A stretch of DNA of 56,951 nt. Origin: CAUZFZ01 sp963579025 (GTDB lineage Bacteria; Planctomycetota; Planctomycetia; Planctomycetales; Planctomycetaceae). The stretch covers positions 1 to 56,951 of the forward strand of contig CAUZFZ010000050.1 of the NCBI GenBank assembly GCA_963579025.1, read 5' to 3'. The translations under genes and the position numbers were made by a program. Under the pieces are notes generated by a model. The model searched no databases and was not told where the DNA came from. It saw only the letters and a program-made list of their open reading frames with translations. This document shows positions 25,368 through 34,461 of this stretch, one piece after another. Every line of letters starts with the position of its first letter. The stretch's first letter is position 1.

Positions 25368-27617
25368 CTACGAAGTACCACGACTACGCGATCGCTTCTT
25401 CTGGCGCGTGACTTTCTTCCGCAGCTTGTGCCAGATCTGATCTCGCCGGACGAGGAATGCCAGAGACCGCTGTTTCAGCCGGTACATCGCGCCACGTTCG
25501 TACTTTTTGGGACGACGCCGGGGATAAAAGGTATCCAGTTCGGCGTGCCAGAATTGCTTCGATTCGATCGGTGGCAGCAGGAAGGGAATGTCATGATCGC
25601 TGGCGTTGATCAGCAGCAGGACGGTCTCGTCTTCCAGCGGTTCGCCGAATCCGTCGACCTCATCCATCATGTTGCCGTCCAGCAGCATGCCGACACAGCG
25701 AGCGTACCCGGCTTCCCAGTCGACCGGTGTCATTGGTTCGGCCGCCGGTGTGAGCCAGTGGACATCGCGGTCCGAATCGTCGCCGCTCAATGGATGCCGG
25801 AAGAACGTTCGTCGCTGGAAAACGCGATGGTTCCGCCACAGTTCCGTGACGCGACGCGCGAATCTCAGGAAGTCCGTCTGCCTGGCGTCGTGGTTCCAGT
25901 CGACCCACGAAATCTCGTTGTCCTGACAATAGGCGTTGTTATTTCCGCTCTGCGTGCGACCAAATTCGTCACCGCCCAGCAACATGGGCACGCCCTGTGA
26001 GAAGAACAGGGTCGCAAGGAAGTTCCGACGTAGTCGATCGCGGAGTTTGATGATGGCCGAATCGGTGGTCGGTCCTTCGTGGCCGCAATTCCAACTCGAA
26101 TTGTGGTCGTCGCCGCTGTCCTCGCCGTTGGCCTCGTTGTGCTTGTCGTTGAAGCTGACCAGGTCCGCCAGCGGAAATCCATCGTGCGACGCGACAAAAT
26201 TCACACTCGATAAAGGGCTGCGTCTGGCCGCCTCGTACAGATCGCTGCTGCCACAGATGCGTGTGGCAAACTCCCGCAATCGGCCTGAGTCGCCTTTCCA
26301 GAACTCGCGCACGGTGTCCCGGTATTTGCCGTTCCACTCGCGCCACGGCGTGGGGTATTGGCCCACGTTGTAGCTGCCCGCGGCATCCCAGGCCTCGGCG
26401 ATCAGTTTCACTTTCGAGAGCACAGGGTCCTGCTGAATTGCGTCAAAGAACGCCGCACCCGGATCGAAATCCCGCGGCTCGCGGGCCAGCACCGAGCACA
26501 GATCGAACCGAAAACCGTCGACGTGCATCTCCTCGACCCAGTACCGCAGGCTGTCCAGCACGAGTTGCAAGGCATGCGAATTGTTGACGTCCAACGAGTT
26601 GCCGCAGCCTGTGAAGTCCTCGTAGTACCGATGATCTCCGGCCAGGCGATAATAGCTGGCGTTATCGATGCCACGCATGCTGAGCGTAGGCCCCATTTCG
26701 TTGCCTTCACCCGTGTGGTTGTAGACAACGTCAAGCAGGACCTCGATGCCGTTTCGGTGCAGCGTCCGCACCATGGTCTTGAATTCGCGGACGGATTCCT
26801 GCGGAGTCGTCGCTGATGCGTACCGCATTTCCGGCGCAAAAAATGCCAGTGAGTTGTAACCCCAGTAATTGGTCAGCTTGCGGTCGGCCAGAAACCGGTC
26901 CTTGGTGAAGTGGTGAATGGGTAATAGCTCGACTGTCGTTACGCCCAGATTCTGCAGGTGCCTGATGATCGGGGCCGAGGCGAACCCGGCGTAGGTGCCG
27001 CGTCGCGGTGGCGAGACTTTCGGATGCTGAATGGTCATCCCGCGAGCATGACATTCGTAGATCACCGTCCGGTGCCAGGGCACTTCGGGACGCTGGTCGT
27101 CACCCCAGTTGAACGCATCGTTGATGACGGCTGCCAGCGGTGCGACGGCGGCGCTGTCGTCGGTGTTGAACGTCACGTCGGACTGCCCGATTTCATAGCC
27201 GTACAGGCTGTCGTCCCAATCCGTCACGTCGCGGGCGATGGCCTTGGCGTAGGGATCGAGCACGACCTTGTTGCGGTTGAATCGATGCCCGTCGCTGGGG
27301 CGGTACGGACCATCGACGCGGAATCCGTAAAGCTGCCCTGGCCGAAGATCGGGAAGATAGGCGTGCCACACGTCCCCCGTCCGCTGCGTCAGTGGGATGC
27401 AGGCGGATTCCGTCGTGTCCTGGGGGCTGTCGAACAGGCACAGTTCGACGCCGGTCGCATTCCGCGAGAAGAGGGCACAATTGACGCCCTCACCATCCCA
27501 GTGTGCGCCCAGAGGGTGCGGGCGGCCTGGCCAGGCGCGCAATCCGTCCGCCCGGATGGTGGCCCGGTCGACTTGGGGAATCGGATCGGTCTGCGGGCTC
27601 GCCACGTGAGTGTTCAT
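25368..27617 (-). CDS. glgX: Glycogen debranching enzyme GlgX
   Basis: GlgX hydrolyses alpha-1,6 branches of phosphorylase-trimmed glycogen in the cytoplasm. The 749-residue GH13 protein has an N-terminal CBM48-type domain (~32-125), then the catalytic barrel with nucleophile Asp372 in VDGFRFD, acid/base Glu408 in LIAEAWD, and Asp479 in ASHDG; DVVYNHTGEGNEMGP and GGDEFGRTQSGNNNAYCQDN are isoamylase/GlgX signatures. The C-terminal ~40 residues are very basic. Stands alone, leftward; a 356-base spacer separates it from the divergent sigma factor. Confidence 0.95.
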   Translation of the reverse strand: MNTHVASPQTDPIPQVDRATIRADGLRAWPGRPHPLGAHWDGEGVNCALFSRNATGVELCLFDSPQDTTESACIPLTQRTGDVWHAYLPDLRPGQLYGFRVDGPYRPSDGHRFNRNKVVLDPYAKAIARDVTDWDDSLYGYEIGQSDVTFNTDDSAAVAPLAAVINDAFNWGDDQRPEVPWHRTVIYECHARGMTIQHPKVSPPRRGTYAGFASAPIIRHLQNLGVTTVELLPIHHFTKDRFLADRKLTNYWGYNSLAFFAPEMRYASATTPQESVREFKTMVRTLHRNGIEVLLDVVYNHTGEGNEMGPTLSMRGIDNASYYRLAGDHRYYEDFTGCGNSLDVNNSHALQLVLDSLRYWVEEMHVDGFRFDLCSVLAREPRDFDPGAAFFDAIQQDPVLSKVKLIAEAWDAAGSYNVGQYPTPWREWNGKYRDTVREFWKGDSGRLREFATRICGSSDLYEAARRSPLSSVNFVASHDGFPLADLVSFNDKHNEANGEDSGDDHNSSWNCGHEGPTTDSAIIKLRDRLRRNFLATLFFSQGVPMLLGGDEFGRTQSGNNNAYCQDNEISWVDWNHDARQTDFLRFARRVTELWRNHRVFQRRTFFRHPLSGDDSDRDVHWLTPAAEPMTPVDWEAGYARCVGMLLDGNMMDEVDGFGEPLEDETVLLLINASDHDIPFLLPPIESKQFWHAELDTFYPRRRPKKYERGAMYRLKQRSLAFLVRRDQIWHKLRKKVTRQKKRSRSRGTS

Positions 27618-27973
27618 GCGTAGGGATGTCGGTTGGGTGAATCACTGAGGTCATAACTAGAATCGGCGGTAGAATCCGAATCCTTCAGCCGCCTTCTGAG
27701 CTTTTTGGTGTCGGATGCGGAAACCAGGTAGAGCTGGCAGGATGTGACGATGATTCACGTGCGCGGGACTTCGAAAGACCGCGTTCCGCCCCGCAATTGA
27801 AGGGTCAGTGGGTCTCGGGATTCTGCGAATTCGAGAATGTCGGGATGGCAAAGCAGGTTCCGTTGTGCGGGGCGAAACCGAGACCGTTCCCGGCGGGTAG
27901 TTCACATCATTGACGAGGCTTCGAGGTCAGGAACGGCTCTCGAAGCTCTGCTTCCTTATCAGACAGGCCGACC
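27618..27973. other. Divergent promoter spacer, no gene seen
   Basis: Lies between the starts of glgX (leftward) and the ECF sigma factor gene (rightward). The short open frames inside lack good starts and family resemblance. It should hold both promoters; no convincing -35/-10 pair, operator or hairpin was identified by eye. Confidence 0.5.
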
Positions 27974-28528
27974 GTGGCGGACGATGTGGAACTTGTCCAG
28001 CAGTGTCTGACCGGAGACGAGCTGGCCATGCGCGCGTTCACGGAACGGTATCAGAACCTCGTATTCTCATTGTGTTTACGGATGCTCGGTCACCGCGAAG
28101 ATGCGGAAGATGTCTCGCAGGAAGTATTTGTGCGGTTGTTTCGCAACTTGAGCAAATGGGATCAGGAGCGGCCATTGCGGCCGTGGCTGATGACGATCGC
28201 CGCCAACCGGTGTCGCACGGCGCTGGAACGACGCTCGAAGCTACCCGGCCAGAACGAAGTGGCTCTGGAACTGGCGGGAGAGCGTCGCGAGCACTCGCAG
28301 CATCGGGCGCAGGAAGTCGATATCGGCGACGAGATGGAGCTGGCCTTGGCTCAACTGCGAGACGAATACCGAACGTGTTTCGTCCTGTATCACCAGGAAG
28401 AGCTGAGCTATCAGGAAATCGGAGAGATTCTGAGCTGTCCTCAGGGCACGGTGAAAACCTGGCTGCACCGGGCCCGGCTGCAGCTCGCCGAGTGGCTGCG
28501 AGGACGAGGAGTCGTGCATTGTTCCTAG
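27974..28528 (+). CDS. ECF-family RNA polymerase sigma factor
   Basis: A 184-residue sigma-70 family factor of the extracytoplasmic-function class. Region 2 spans ~20-85 (FTERYQNLVFSLCLRMLGHREDAEDVSQEVFVRLF) and region 4 ~125-180 (ELSYQEIGEILSCPQGTVKTWLHRAR, a helix-turn-helix that reads the -35 box). It starts with GTG. The next gene, 28 bases on, encodes a zinc-binding membrane protein that fits as its anti-sigma factor, so the pair likely senses an envelope signal. Confidence 0.93.
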   Translation: MADDVELVQQCLTGDELAMRAFTERYQNLVFSLCLRMLGHREDAEDVSQEVFVRLFRNLSKWDQERPLRPWLMTIAANRCRTALERRSKLPGQNEVALELAGERREHSQHRAQEVDIGDEMELALAQLRDEYRTCFVLYHQEELSYQEIGEILSCPQGTVKTWLHRARLQLAEWLRGRGVVHCS

Positions 28529-28556
28529 CTCGTTCATCACAAACAGAGGGCTCAGC

Positions 28557-29285
28557 ATGAACTGCAATGAGTTCCAGTCAGTACTTGATTGTTGTCTTGA
28601 GGAGCGTCGATCCCCCGATCACTCGGTGCTCAGCGAGCACGCGGCAGCGTGCGCTGATTGCCAGAGCCTGTGGGATGACTGGCTACTGCTTGAGCGAGCC
28701 ATCGGGGAGTGGAACGACAGTCGCGAACCAGTCGATGTCGATCTGACCGACCGAGTCATTGCGGCTGCTCGTCGCGAAGGCCTGGTGTCCTCGAAGTCTG
28801 TTTCTTCAGTCGCGGGGACCAGGTCGATCCCGTCAAAGAGAGGTGCGTCGCATCAGCGCAGCGTGTGGCCACTTGTCGTCACGGTGGCTCTGGTCCTGCT
28901 GGCGGTACTGATTGTCTTCCGGGACAGACCCGAACAGGTGGCCGATGTGCCGCGGGATCCACCCACACGTTTCGTTGTGATTACAGACGACGTGCCGATA
29001 CCGAACGTCGCTATCCCCGAAGTGCAGCCCGATCTCGAACATCTGATTGCCGACGCCCGATCAGCCTGGGAGAGCCTCAGGCATCGAGCGGCTGAGCAGG
29101 CCAGCGATCTACGTGTGTTTGTTCCGGACATCCGATCCGACATGGGCCTGGATACGGAATACGAAACCTCGCCGAAGGAGACTCCGGCAGACAGCGACGA
29201 CCCCATGCCACTTCCGGACGGAGTCAATCGGGCGTTCGATTTCCTGTTTGAGGCAGCAGAACCGGATGAGCCACAAACCACTTAG
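28557..29285 (+). CDS. Putative anti-sigma factor with zinc-binding N-terminus
   Basis: The 242-residue product begins with a short domain containing HAAACADC (His, Cys, Cys), the zinc anti-sigma pattern, with an earlier Cys in MNCNEF. It has one membrane segment (WPLVVTVALVLLAVLIVF, ~101-118) and a ~120-residue outer part without recognised domains. Position right after an ECF sigma gene supports a role in holding that factor at the membrane. The release mechanism is unknown. Confidence 0.8.
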   Translation: MNCNEFQSVLDCCLEERRSPDHSVLSEHAAACADCQSLWDDWLLLERAIGEWNDSREPVDVDLTDRVIAAARREGLVSSKSVSSVAGTRSIPSKRGASHQRSVWPLVVTVALVLLAVLIVFRDRPEQVADVPRDPPTRFVVITDDVPIPNVAIPEVQPDLEHLIADARSAWESLRHRAAEQASDLRVFVPDIRSDMGLDTEYETSPKETPADSDDPMPLPDGVNRAFDFLFEAAEPDEPQTT

Positions 29286-29348
29286 GCCCGTCGACGTAGG
29301 GAATGACGAACATGTTGTCGTCGACAAACCGATGTCGTCCGGCGGCTG

Positions 29349-29490
29349 CCATTTGTCATTTGTTATTTGTCATCTCTCATTTGTCATTTTCGAGGTCAAT
29401 GCAATGCATCATCAACGCGGCGCACGGCTCGCGATCTGCAGCACAGCAATGACAAATGACTATTGACAAATAACTAATGACAAATGACAG
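29349..29490. repeat. AT-rich CATTTGTCAT repeats in inverted clusters
   Basis: Three or four tandem CATTTGTCAT/TTATTTGTCAT units (29349-29390) are mirrored about 60 bases later by ATGACAAATGAC-type units (29447-29490). The two clusters could pair into a long imperfect stem. The stretch is far more AT-rich than its surroundings and fills most of the ~370-base spacer after the anti-sigma gene. No gene is supported there. Confidence 0.7.
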
Positions 29491-29657
29491 CACCGGCGGC
29501 ACGAGGTTGCGACTGCATGAAGAAGAACACGGCCGCTCGGCCCAATGGGGAAGAACGGCATCGAAAGGTCGCTTAGCTGGATTCGGATCGGAAACCACTC
29601 AGGTTTGCGGGCAAGGCTTCCCAGGACGGAAAGCATTGCCCGCGGGAGTTCACACAA

Positions 29658-31382
29658 ATGTGCCGTTTAATTATCAGCCCGCTGATTGCGAGCGTCCTGT
29701 TGCTGACGACTGTCTGGCAGTCGGTCAGGGGCGACGACCTGTTGCAGCTTGTCCACCGTGATGCAGCATTCTGCCTGCATGTGCCACGGCCCGTCGCTGA
29801 CTGGCAACGGATTCAGTCGTCGAAATTCGCCGATCGAATTACGGCGTCACCCCTGTTTCGCGAATGGCAGGACAGTCCGGAATTCCAGAATCTCGCTAAC
29901 GTTCGTGCGCTGGTCGAAGGAGTCCTGGGCAAGCCGTTGCCACAGGCAGCGCAGCAACTGTTTGGTGCGGGATTCATCTTCGCCGGGTACGTTGTGCCGG
30001 GCGGCAAACCGGATGGCGTGCTGCTTCAGGAGGCCGATAGCGAGGCCAGTATCGAGGACCTGGTGGCGAAACTGAGCCGGCTCGCCGATCCGAAGACTGA
30101 AGAGTTGACGCATCGTGACACGGTTTACGAACGCTGGACGACGAAGGATGGCAAGACCTTTCATTTCGTGACGCTGGGCAAAGTCCTGGCAGTGGCGGAA
30201 TCGCAGGTGCTCATACAGCAGGTGATCGACTTGCGTCTGGACGATCAGCTCGAATCTTCGCTGGCTGGGCGTGAGGAACTGATCAAAGCGACGAAACGGC
30301 GGACGGACAGCGAAGTCGCAGCCGTTTACCTCAGCCCGCGAGCCTGGGACAGTCATGTCACGGCCAATCCTGAATCGCCGCAACCTCTCAAGGATGCCTG
30401 GAAACACTGCCTCTGGGTCACAATGCGACTGCGTTACGACGATGCACCTGAGTTCGATGTCGAGGCCGACTACGACAGCACGGATGCTCCCGAGTCCTGG
30501 AGCCGCTGGACTGACCTCGCCAGTTCCAGCGAGCTGCCAGTTGAGCGGATTCCCGACAATGTGTTGCTGGCCATGAGCGGGCTGCTGGATTCGCCCGGCA
30601 TTGCGGACCTGACTCAGAACTCGCAACCCGTCGATGCGGAACTTCCCAAAGAGATCCGGCAGGCCCGCCGCATGCTCAGTGGACTGTTGCTTGGACTTGA
30701 TCCGGTCAAGGATCTGTTGCCCGTGCTTGGCCCGCGCTGGATGGCGTATGCCGTTCCGCGCGAATTCGACGGTGATTCAGACGCCGTTTCAAAGTCGTTC
30801 CCGGTCGACATGTTGTTCGCCATCGAACTGCAGGGAGACGACTCTGGACCGAATCCGAATTCTGATCCGATCGCCGCTCTGCACAACGCGCTCGGCACGG
30901 GATTGAATGTTCTCGCGGCGGTTCACAATACGCGTACGACCCGGCAGATCGCCGTCGTCCGACAGAAGTCGATGGGCGACGTCACCATTCGGTGGGCCGA
31001 GCCAGTGGCGTTGTTTCGGCCGGCGTACGCCATCGCGGATGGCTATCTGCTGCTGGCGAGTTCGCCGGAACTTTGCGAGCAGTTCCTGGCGAAATCAGAG
31101 CGTCGAAGTGGTCTCGGAGCCGAATTCCGCAACACGTTGCAATTCGTCGTCGCCAGTTCGCCGGCCGCGCGAAAGTTACTCAGTACACACCAGGCCTGGT
31201 TCATGTGGCGAGCGTCGAAGGACAAGGTACCCGCCGATGAGGCTGCCCGACGCCTTCAGCACCTGGATGGATACCTGCAGATGCTCGACCGTGTGTGGCT
31301 TTCCACAACGCTCGACAAGGACCTGATTCGCCTAACTGCGGGTGTGTCAGTTTCCGACGATCAGGCAGCCGACGGGAAATAG
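29658..31382 (+). CDS. Secreted protein of unknown function
   Basis: A 574-residue protein with an N-terminal signal peptide (MCRLIISPLIASVLLLTTVW, cleavage near SVRGDD). The mature part has repeated alpha/beta stretches such as CLHVPRPVADWQRIQSSK and FHFVTLGKVLAVAESQVLIQQVI, reminiscent of DUF3352-type planctomycete proteins, but no domain could be named with confidence. GGGAG lies nine bases before the ATG. It may be a target of the neighbouring sigma factor, though a ~370-base spacer with repeats separates them. Confidence 0.75.
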   Translation: MCRLIISPLIASVLLLTTVWQSVRGDDLLQLVHRDAAFCLHVPRPVADWQRIQSSKFADRITASPLFREWQDSPEFQNLANVRALVEGVLGKPLPQAAQQLFGAGFIFAGYVVPGGKPDGVLLQEADSEASIEDLVAKLSRLADPKTEELTHRDTVYERWTTKDGKTFHFVTLGKVLAVAESQVLIQQVIDLRLDDQLESSLAGREELIKATKRRTDSEVAAVYLSPRAWDSHVTANPESPQPLKDAWKHCLWVTMRLRYDDAPEFDVEADYDSTDAPESWSRWTDLASSSELPVERIPDNVLLAMSGLLDSPGIADLTQNSQPVDAELPKEIRQARRMLSGLLLGLDPVKDLLPVLGPRWMAYAVPREFDGDSDAVSKSFPVDMLFAIELQGDDSGPNPNSDPIAALHNALGTGLNVLAAVHNTRTTRQIAVVRQKSMGDVTIRWAEPVALFRPAYAIADGYLLLASSPELCEQFLAKSERRSGLGAEFRNTLQFVVASSPAARKLLSTHQAWFMWRASKDKVPADEAARRLQHLDGYLQMLDRVWLSTTLDKDLIRLTAGVSVSDDQAADGK

Positions 31383-31426
31383 AGCATTCCCAGAATGGCC
31401 ATACCGTGAGCCGTCGCCCGTGCCCG

Positions 31427-31792
31427 TCAGGGCCCTTGCGACACGTGCTTTGTTGGACGTTGTGGCGTGTTGCCTTCAAGCCCCGAAAGCAGCCTGCGAA
31501 GTATCCACGCGACGATAAAACCAATGACCGTTGAATTAATGGCAATGACAATGACAAATACGCAAACGTCAAAGCTCGACCTATAGATGTTCGCTTGCAC
31601 AAACAGGCCGAATGGGGAAATCAGGACCCAGCTGGCACTGTGCATGAACGATAAGAGCTCCCGATTCTCGGCATAGTTTCCGTGAAATGATCTTGCATAG
31701 ATCATAAGGAGCGCCAAGACGGAGAGGTGGATGATCGCAATTGTCCCAGACAGTGAGAGGTACTTGCGTTTCACCGTATCTCGAACATCCAA
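31427..31792 (-). CDS. Small three-helix membrane protein, unknown
   Basis: About 121 residues with three hydrophobic segments (around residues 15-33, 50-66 and 75-98). Start is a TTG with no ribosome site, so the true start is uncertain. It lies in a locally AT-richer island with a truncated flotillin-like gene, which suggests imported or decaying DNA. No family recognised. Confidence 0.45.
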   Translation of the reverse strand: MDVRDTVKRKYLSLSGTIAIIHLSVLALLMIYARSFHGNYAENRELLSFMHSASWVLISPFGLFVQANIYRSSFDVCVFVIVIAINSTVIGFIVAWILRRLLSGLEGNTPQRPTKHVSQGP

Positions 31793-31946
31793 CGGGAGGT
31801 TTTTACGTCACCGCCATGAACGAAACGGATGACTTGGAACTGCCAGGCAGTTTACCAACAAAAAGCCCGCGTTGCGAAACAGGGAAGGTGATCGCGAAGC
31901 GACTGTGCGTAAAAACCATGTTGGGCGCGGGCGTATATTGTAGATT

Positions 31947-32570
31947 TCAAACTCCCCGTCGGGCTCTTTCCTTGGCTTCTTCTCGCTCCTTCTTTCGCCT
32001 GATTGTATTTTCTCGCACCTCACGCTCCATCCGCTCCTCCGTGATCTTCTTAATGCCCTCCGCGTCGAGAATACTGTTCGGATCTAGAAACTCGATGGGA
32101 GTTTGTCCCAAATGCTCGATTACCGCTGACTCGAGTACAAATCCATGTAGGTCCTCACCGATAAACTCTGTCACCTGATTGCTAAATGCGTCCCGACCAT
32201 CCACCAGGTCTTTGAAATCATACGACTTGGCAGCAGTCTTCATGGCCCCTACGAACTTAGCGTCAAATATAGAAGACAACATCTCTTCGTCTGACGCCTT
32301 CTCCGCTCCGAACGATCGGTAAACTTGTAAAACATCTTGCGGTGTAGGTCGGACTCGTACATGAAACGCTAACTCGATATCAGCTCGAATATTGTCCTTA
32401 CAAATCAATCCTTGCCTGCCCTTTCGGGGAATCACGATCTTCTTGGTTGAAATGTCCATGAATTGGGCGCGATGAACGATCGGCAGCACCCAGAGGCCTG
32501 TGAACCTGACGACGACACCACCAATGCCCGTTCGGATCAACGCTTGTTCCGATTTGACTCTGTGATACAT
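31947..32570 (-). pseudogene. Truncated flotillin/SPFH-domain protein
   Basis: The 207 residues match the SPFH core of flotillin-like proteins: YHRVKSEQALIRTGIGG, then LPIVHRAQFMDISTKK, RADIELAFHVRV and VIEHLGQTPIEFLDPNSILDAEGI. Bacterial flotillins scaffold membrane microdomains and normally have an N-terminal membrane anchor and a long C-terminal coiled coil. Here the anchor is absent, and the coiled coil ends after ~30 charged residues. The gene is thus a fragment or a soluble minimal form. Base composition is more AT-rich than neighbours. Confidence 0.65.
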
Positions 32571-32714
32571 GTGATTACGGATCCGTTCCTGCCGAATTAT
32601 TGCGTGCGTCCAACGGGAAGCATGGCCGCCGCCGCCCCTTGACAGGGCCAGAACGCGTGGCCTGACCAGAGCATCCTAATGGCAGAGCCCGAGTTCGATA
32701 AAGAAGGAAGGCGT

Positions 32715-32734
32715 TTTTGGCATGGATGCCAAAA
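32715..32734. repeat. Hairpin TTTTGGCAT-gg-ATGCCAAAA
   Basis: A perfect 9-bp stem with a 2-base loop in the spacer between the flotillin-like fragment and a small unknown gene. The run of A/T at its base could give a bidirectional terminator, but the tract is part of the stem. A second GGCC-bounded palindrome lies directly downstream. Confidence 0.55.
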
Positions 32735-32773
32735 CTCTGCGGCCATGCCATGTTGGCCGCCGCACGGGATGGT

Positions 32774-33112
32774 TTACCGCAACTGCATGGAGTCAGGGCC
32801 GCGAACAACCGCCCATTGAGAGACGCGGAAATGTGTGCCGAGAATCGTTTCGACTGCCGATTGGCTGAGAACTTGCGCCCGCGGAAATGTGACAAACACA
32901 CCAGTGACCCCTGAATGCCATTTCTGTGGCGTAACGATTGGGTCCGGCACGTCGCGTTTTGAGAAGATAAACACTTGCCAGTCAGCGGGAGGAATACGCA
33001 GCGTGCCTTCTACGAAATCCATGTCCCGTTCCATGACGAGGTCGTAGCTGATCTCGGCGGGCATGGACGATTCGGAACGCTCTGTGGCGGCCAACGGGGT
33101 TCTGGGCGACAC
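32774..33112 (-). CDS. Small hypothetical protein
   Basis: Up to 112 residues; an internal ATG at 33064 (MPAEISYDLVMERDMDFVEG) gives a 96-residue alternative. The sequence DWQVFIFSKRDVPDP and VTGVFVTFPRAQVLS is well mixed and reads like a folded domain, but no family was recognised and no ribosome site decides the start. It lies just inside the AT-richer island. Confidence 0.4.
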   Translation of the reverse strand: MSPRTPLAATERSESSMPAEISYDLVMERDMDFVEGTLRIPPADWQVFIFSKRDVPDPIVTPQKWHSGVTGVFVTFPRAQVLSQSAVETILGTHFRVSQWAVVRGPDSMQLR

Positions 33113-33224
33113 ATTGTCGCAAAGTAGGGTTTCGGCTACTTCGGGATCAGTGTGATCAAGCCGTGCCGGGATTCAACAGGAATCTGTCAGATACGCCGAT
33201 TGGCAGCGACATCCATTTATGTTT

Positions 33225-34319
33225 CTACTCGCCTGCCATGCGGCGGGCTCGTTTTTCCAGTTCGACCGGGATTTTTCGTAACAGCATGTCGATCACGTCG
33301 TCCGTCGTGATCTGTTCGCTGTCGGCGTGAAACGTGGTCACCATGCGGTGCCTCAGGACCGGGTGAGCGACTGCCTTGATGTCGTCGGTACTGACGTGGA
33401 ACCGGCCTTCCAGGATTGCTCGGGCTTTGCCGCCGACAATCAGGTTCTGACCGGCTCGCGGGCCGCCGCCCCATGAGATGTACTCCTTCACGAACTTCGG
33501 AGCGCCGTCCTCGTTTGGTCGGGTTGCTCGCACGAGGTCGCGGGCGTAGACAAACACGTGCTCGGCGACGGGCACGCGGCGGACGACTTCCTGCAGGGCC
33601 AGGATTTGGCGGCCGGTCAAAGCCGTTTCGAGGTCCGGCGATTCGCCACCGGTTGTCTGCTTCAGAATTCGCAGCTCGTCCGCGGCGCTGGGGTATTTCA
33701 CCACGATGTTGAACATGAACCGGTCGAGCTGGGCTTCCGGCAACGCGTACGTGCCTTCCTGTTCAATCGGGTTCTGCGTTGCCAGAACGAAAAACGGTTG
33801 CGGCAGTCGGTATGTGTTGGAACCGACCGTAACGTGCCGTTCCTGCATGGCTTCCAGCAGGGCGGCCTGCGTCTTGGGCGGCGTGCGGTTGATTTCGTCG
33901 GCCAACAGCACGTTGGTAAAAAGTGGTCCCTGCATGAACTGAAACGAACGGCGGCCGGTTTCCGGGTCGTCCTGCAATACGTCCGTGCCTGTGATGTCGG
34001 ACGGCATCAGGTCGGGCGTGAACTGAATGCGTCGAAATGACAGCTCCAGGATTTGTGCGACCGTGCTGACCAGCAGCGTCTTGGCCAGACCCGGCACGCC
34101 GATCAGCAACGAGTGGCCGCGGCTGAACAGCGAGATCAGCAACTGATCCACAATTTCCTGCTGACCAATGACGACCTTGCCGATTTCCTCGCGCATGCGC
34201 CGGTAGGCGGACTGCAGACCTTTGATGGCCTGAGCCTCGCGCTCGCGAGTTTCGTCGTCGGTTTCGGGTGCTAACTCGGCTTCGGGGAGGTCCTGCATGG
34301 CCGTTTCTGAGGTGGACAC
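33225..34319 (-). CDS. MoxR-family AAA+ ATPase
   Basis: MoxR ATPases act as chaperones that mature metal- or cofactor-containing complexes, usually with VWA-domain partners. The 364-residue protein has Walker A GVPGLAKT (74-81), Walker B VLLADEINRTPPKTQ (from ~137), ATQNPIEQEGTYALPEAQLDRF and the sensor-2 region. The GTG at 34319 has AGGA upstream and is favoured over an internal ATG at 34298. Unusually, no DUF58 or VWA gene follows, so it appears orphaned here. Confidence 0.93.
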   Translation of the reverse strand: MSTSETAMQDLPEAELAPETDDETREREAQAIKGLQSAYRRMREEIGKVVIGQQEIVDQLLISLFSRGHSLLIGVPGLAKTLLVSTVAQILELSFRRIQFTPDLMPSDITGTDVLQDDPETGRRSFQFMQGPLFTNVLLADEINRTPPKTQAALLEAMQERHVTVGSNTYRLPQPFFVLATQNPIEQEGTYALPEAQLDRFMFNIVVKYPSAADELRILKQTTGGESPDLETALTGRQILALQEVVRRVPVAEHVFVYARDLVRATRPNEDGAPKFVKEYISWGGGPRAGQNLIVGGKARAILEGRFHVSTDDIKAVAHPVLRHRMVTTFHADSEQITTDDVIDMLLRKIPVELEKRARRMAGE

Positions 34320-34461
34320 GGGGTCAATTCCTGATCAAACCGTCGGGGACTATTATCCGCTCCGCCAACCGATAGACCAGCCAATGCGGGTTTCTCTGGC
34401 CTCACCCGCTTAGGAACACCCTCCCATAACGCCTCGCTGATTCCCACCCGGAGAACTCACC

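Noticed and set aside
27657..27905. Leftward 82-residue frame in the glgX-sigma spacer
   Set aside because: No recognisable domain, poor composition and no ribosome site; lies in the expected promoter region.
29349..29490. CRISPR array
   Set aside because: The units are too short and are inverted rather than direct with unique spacers; no cas genes are present.
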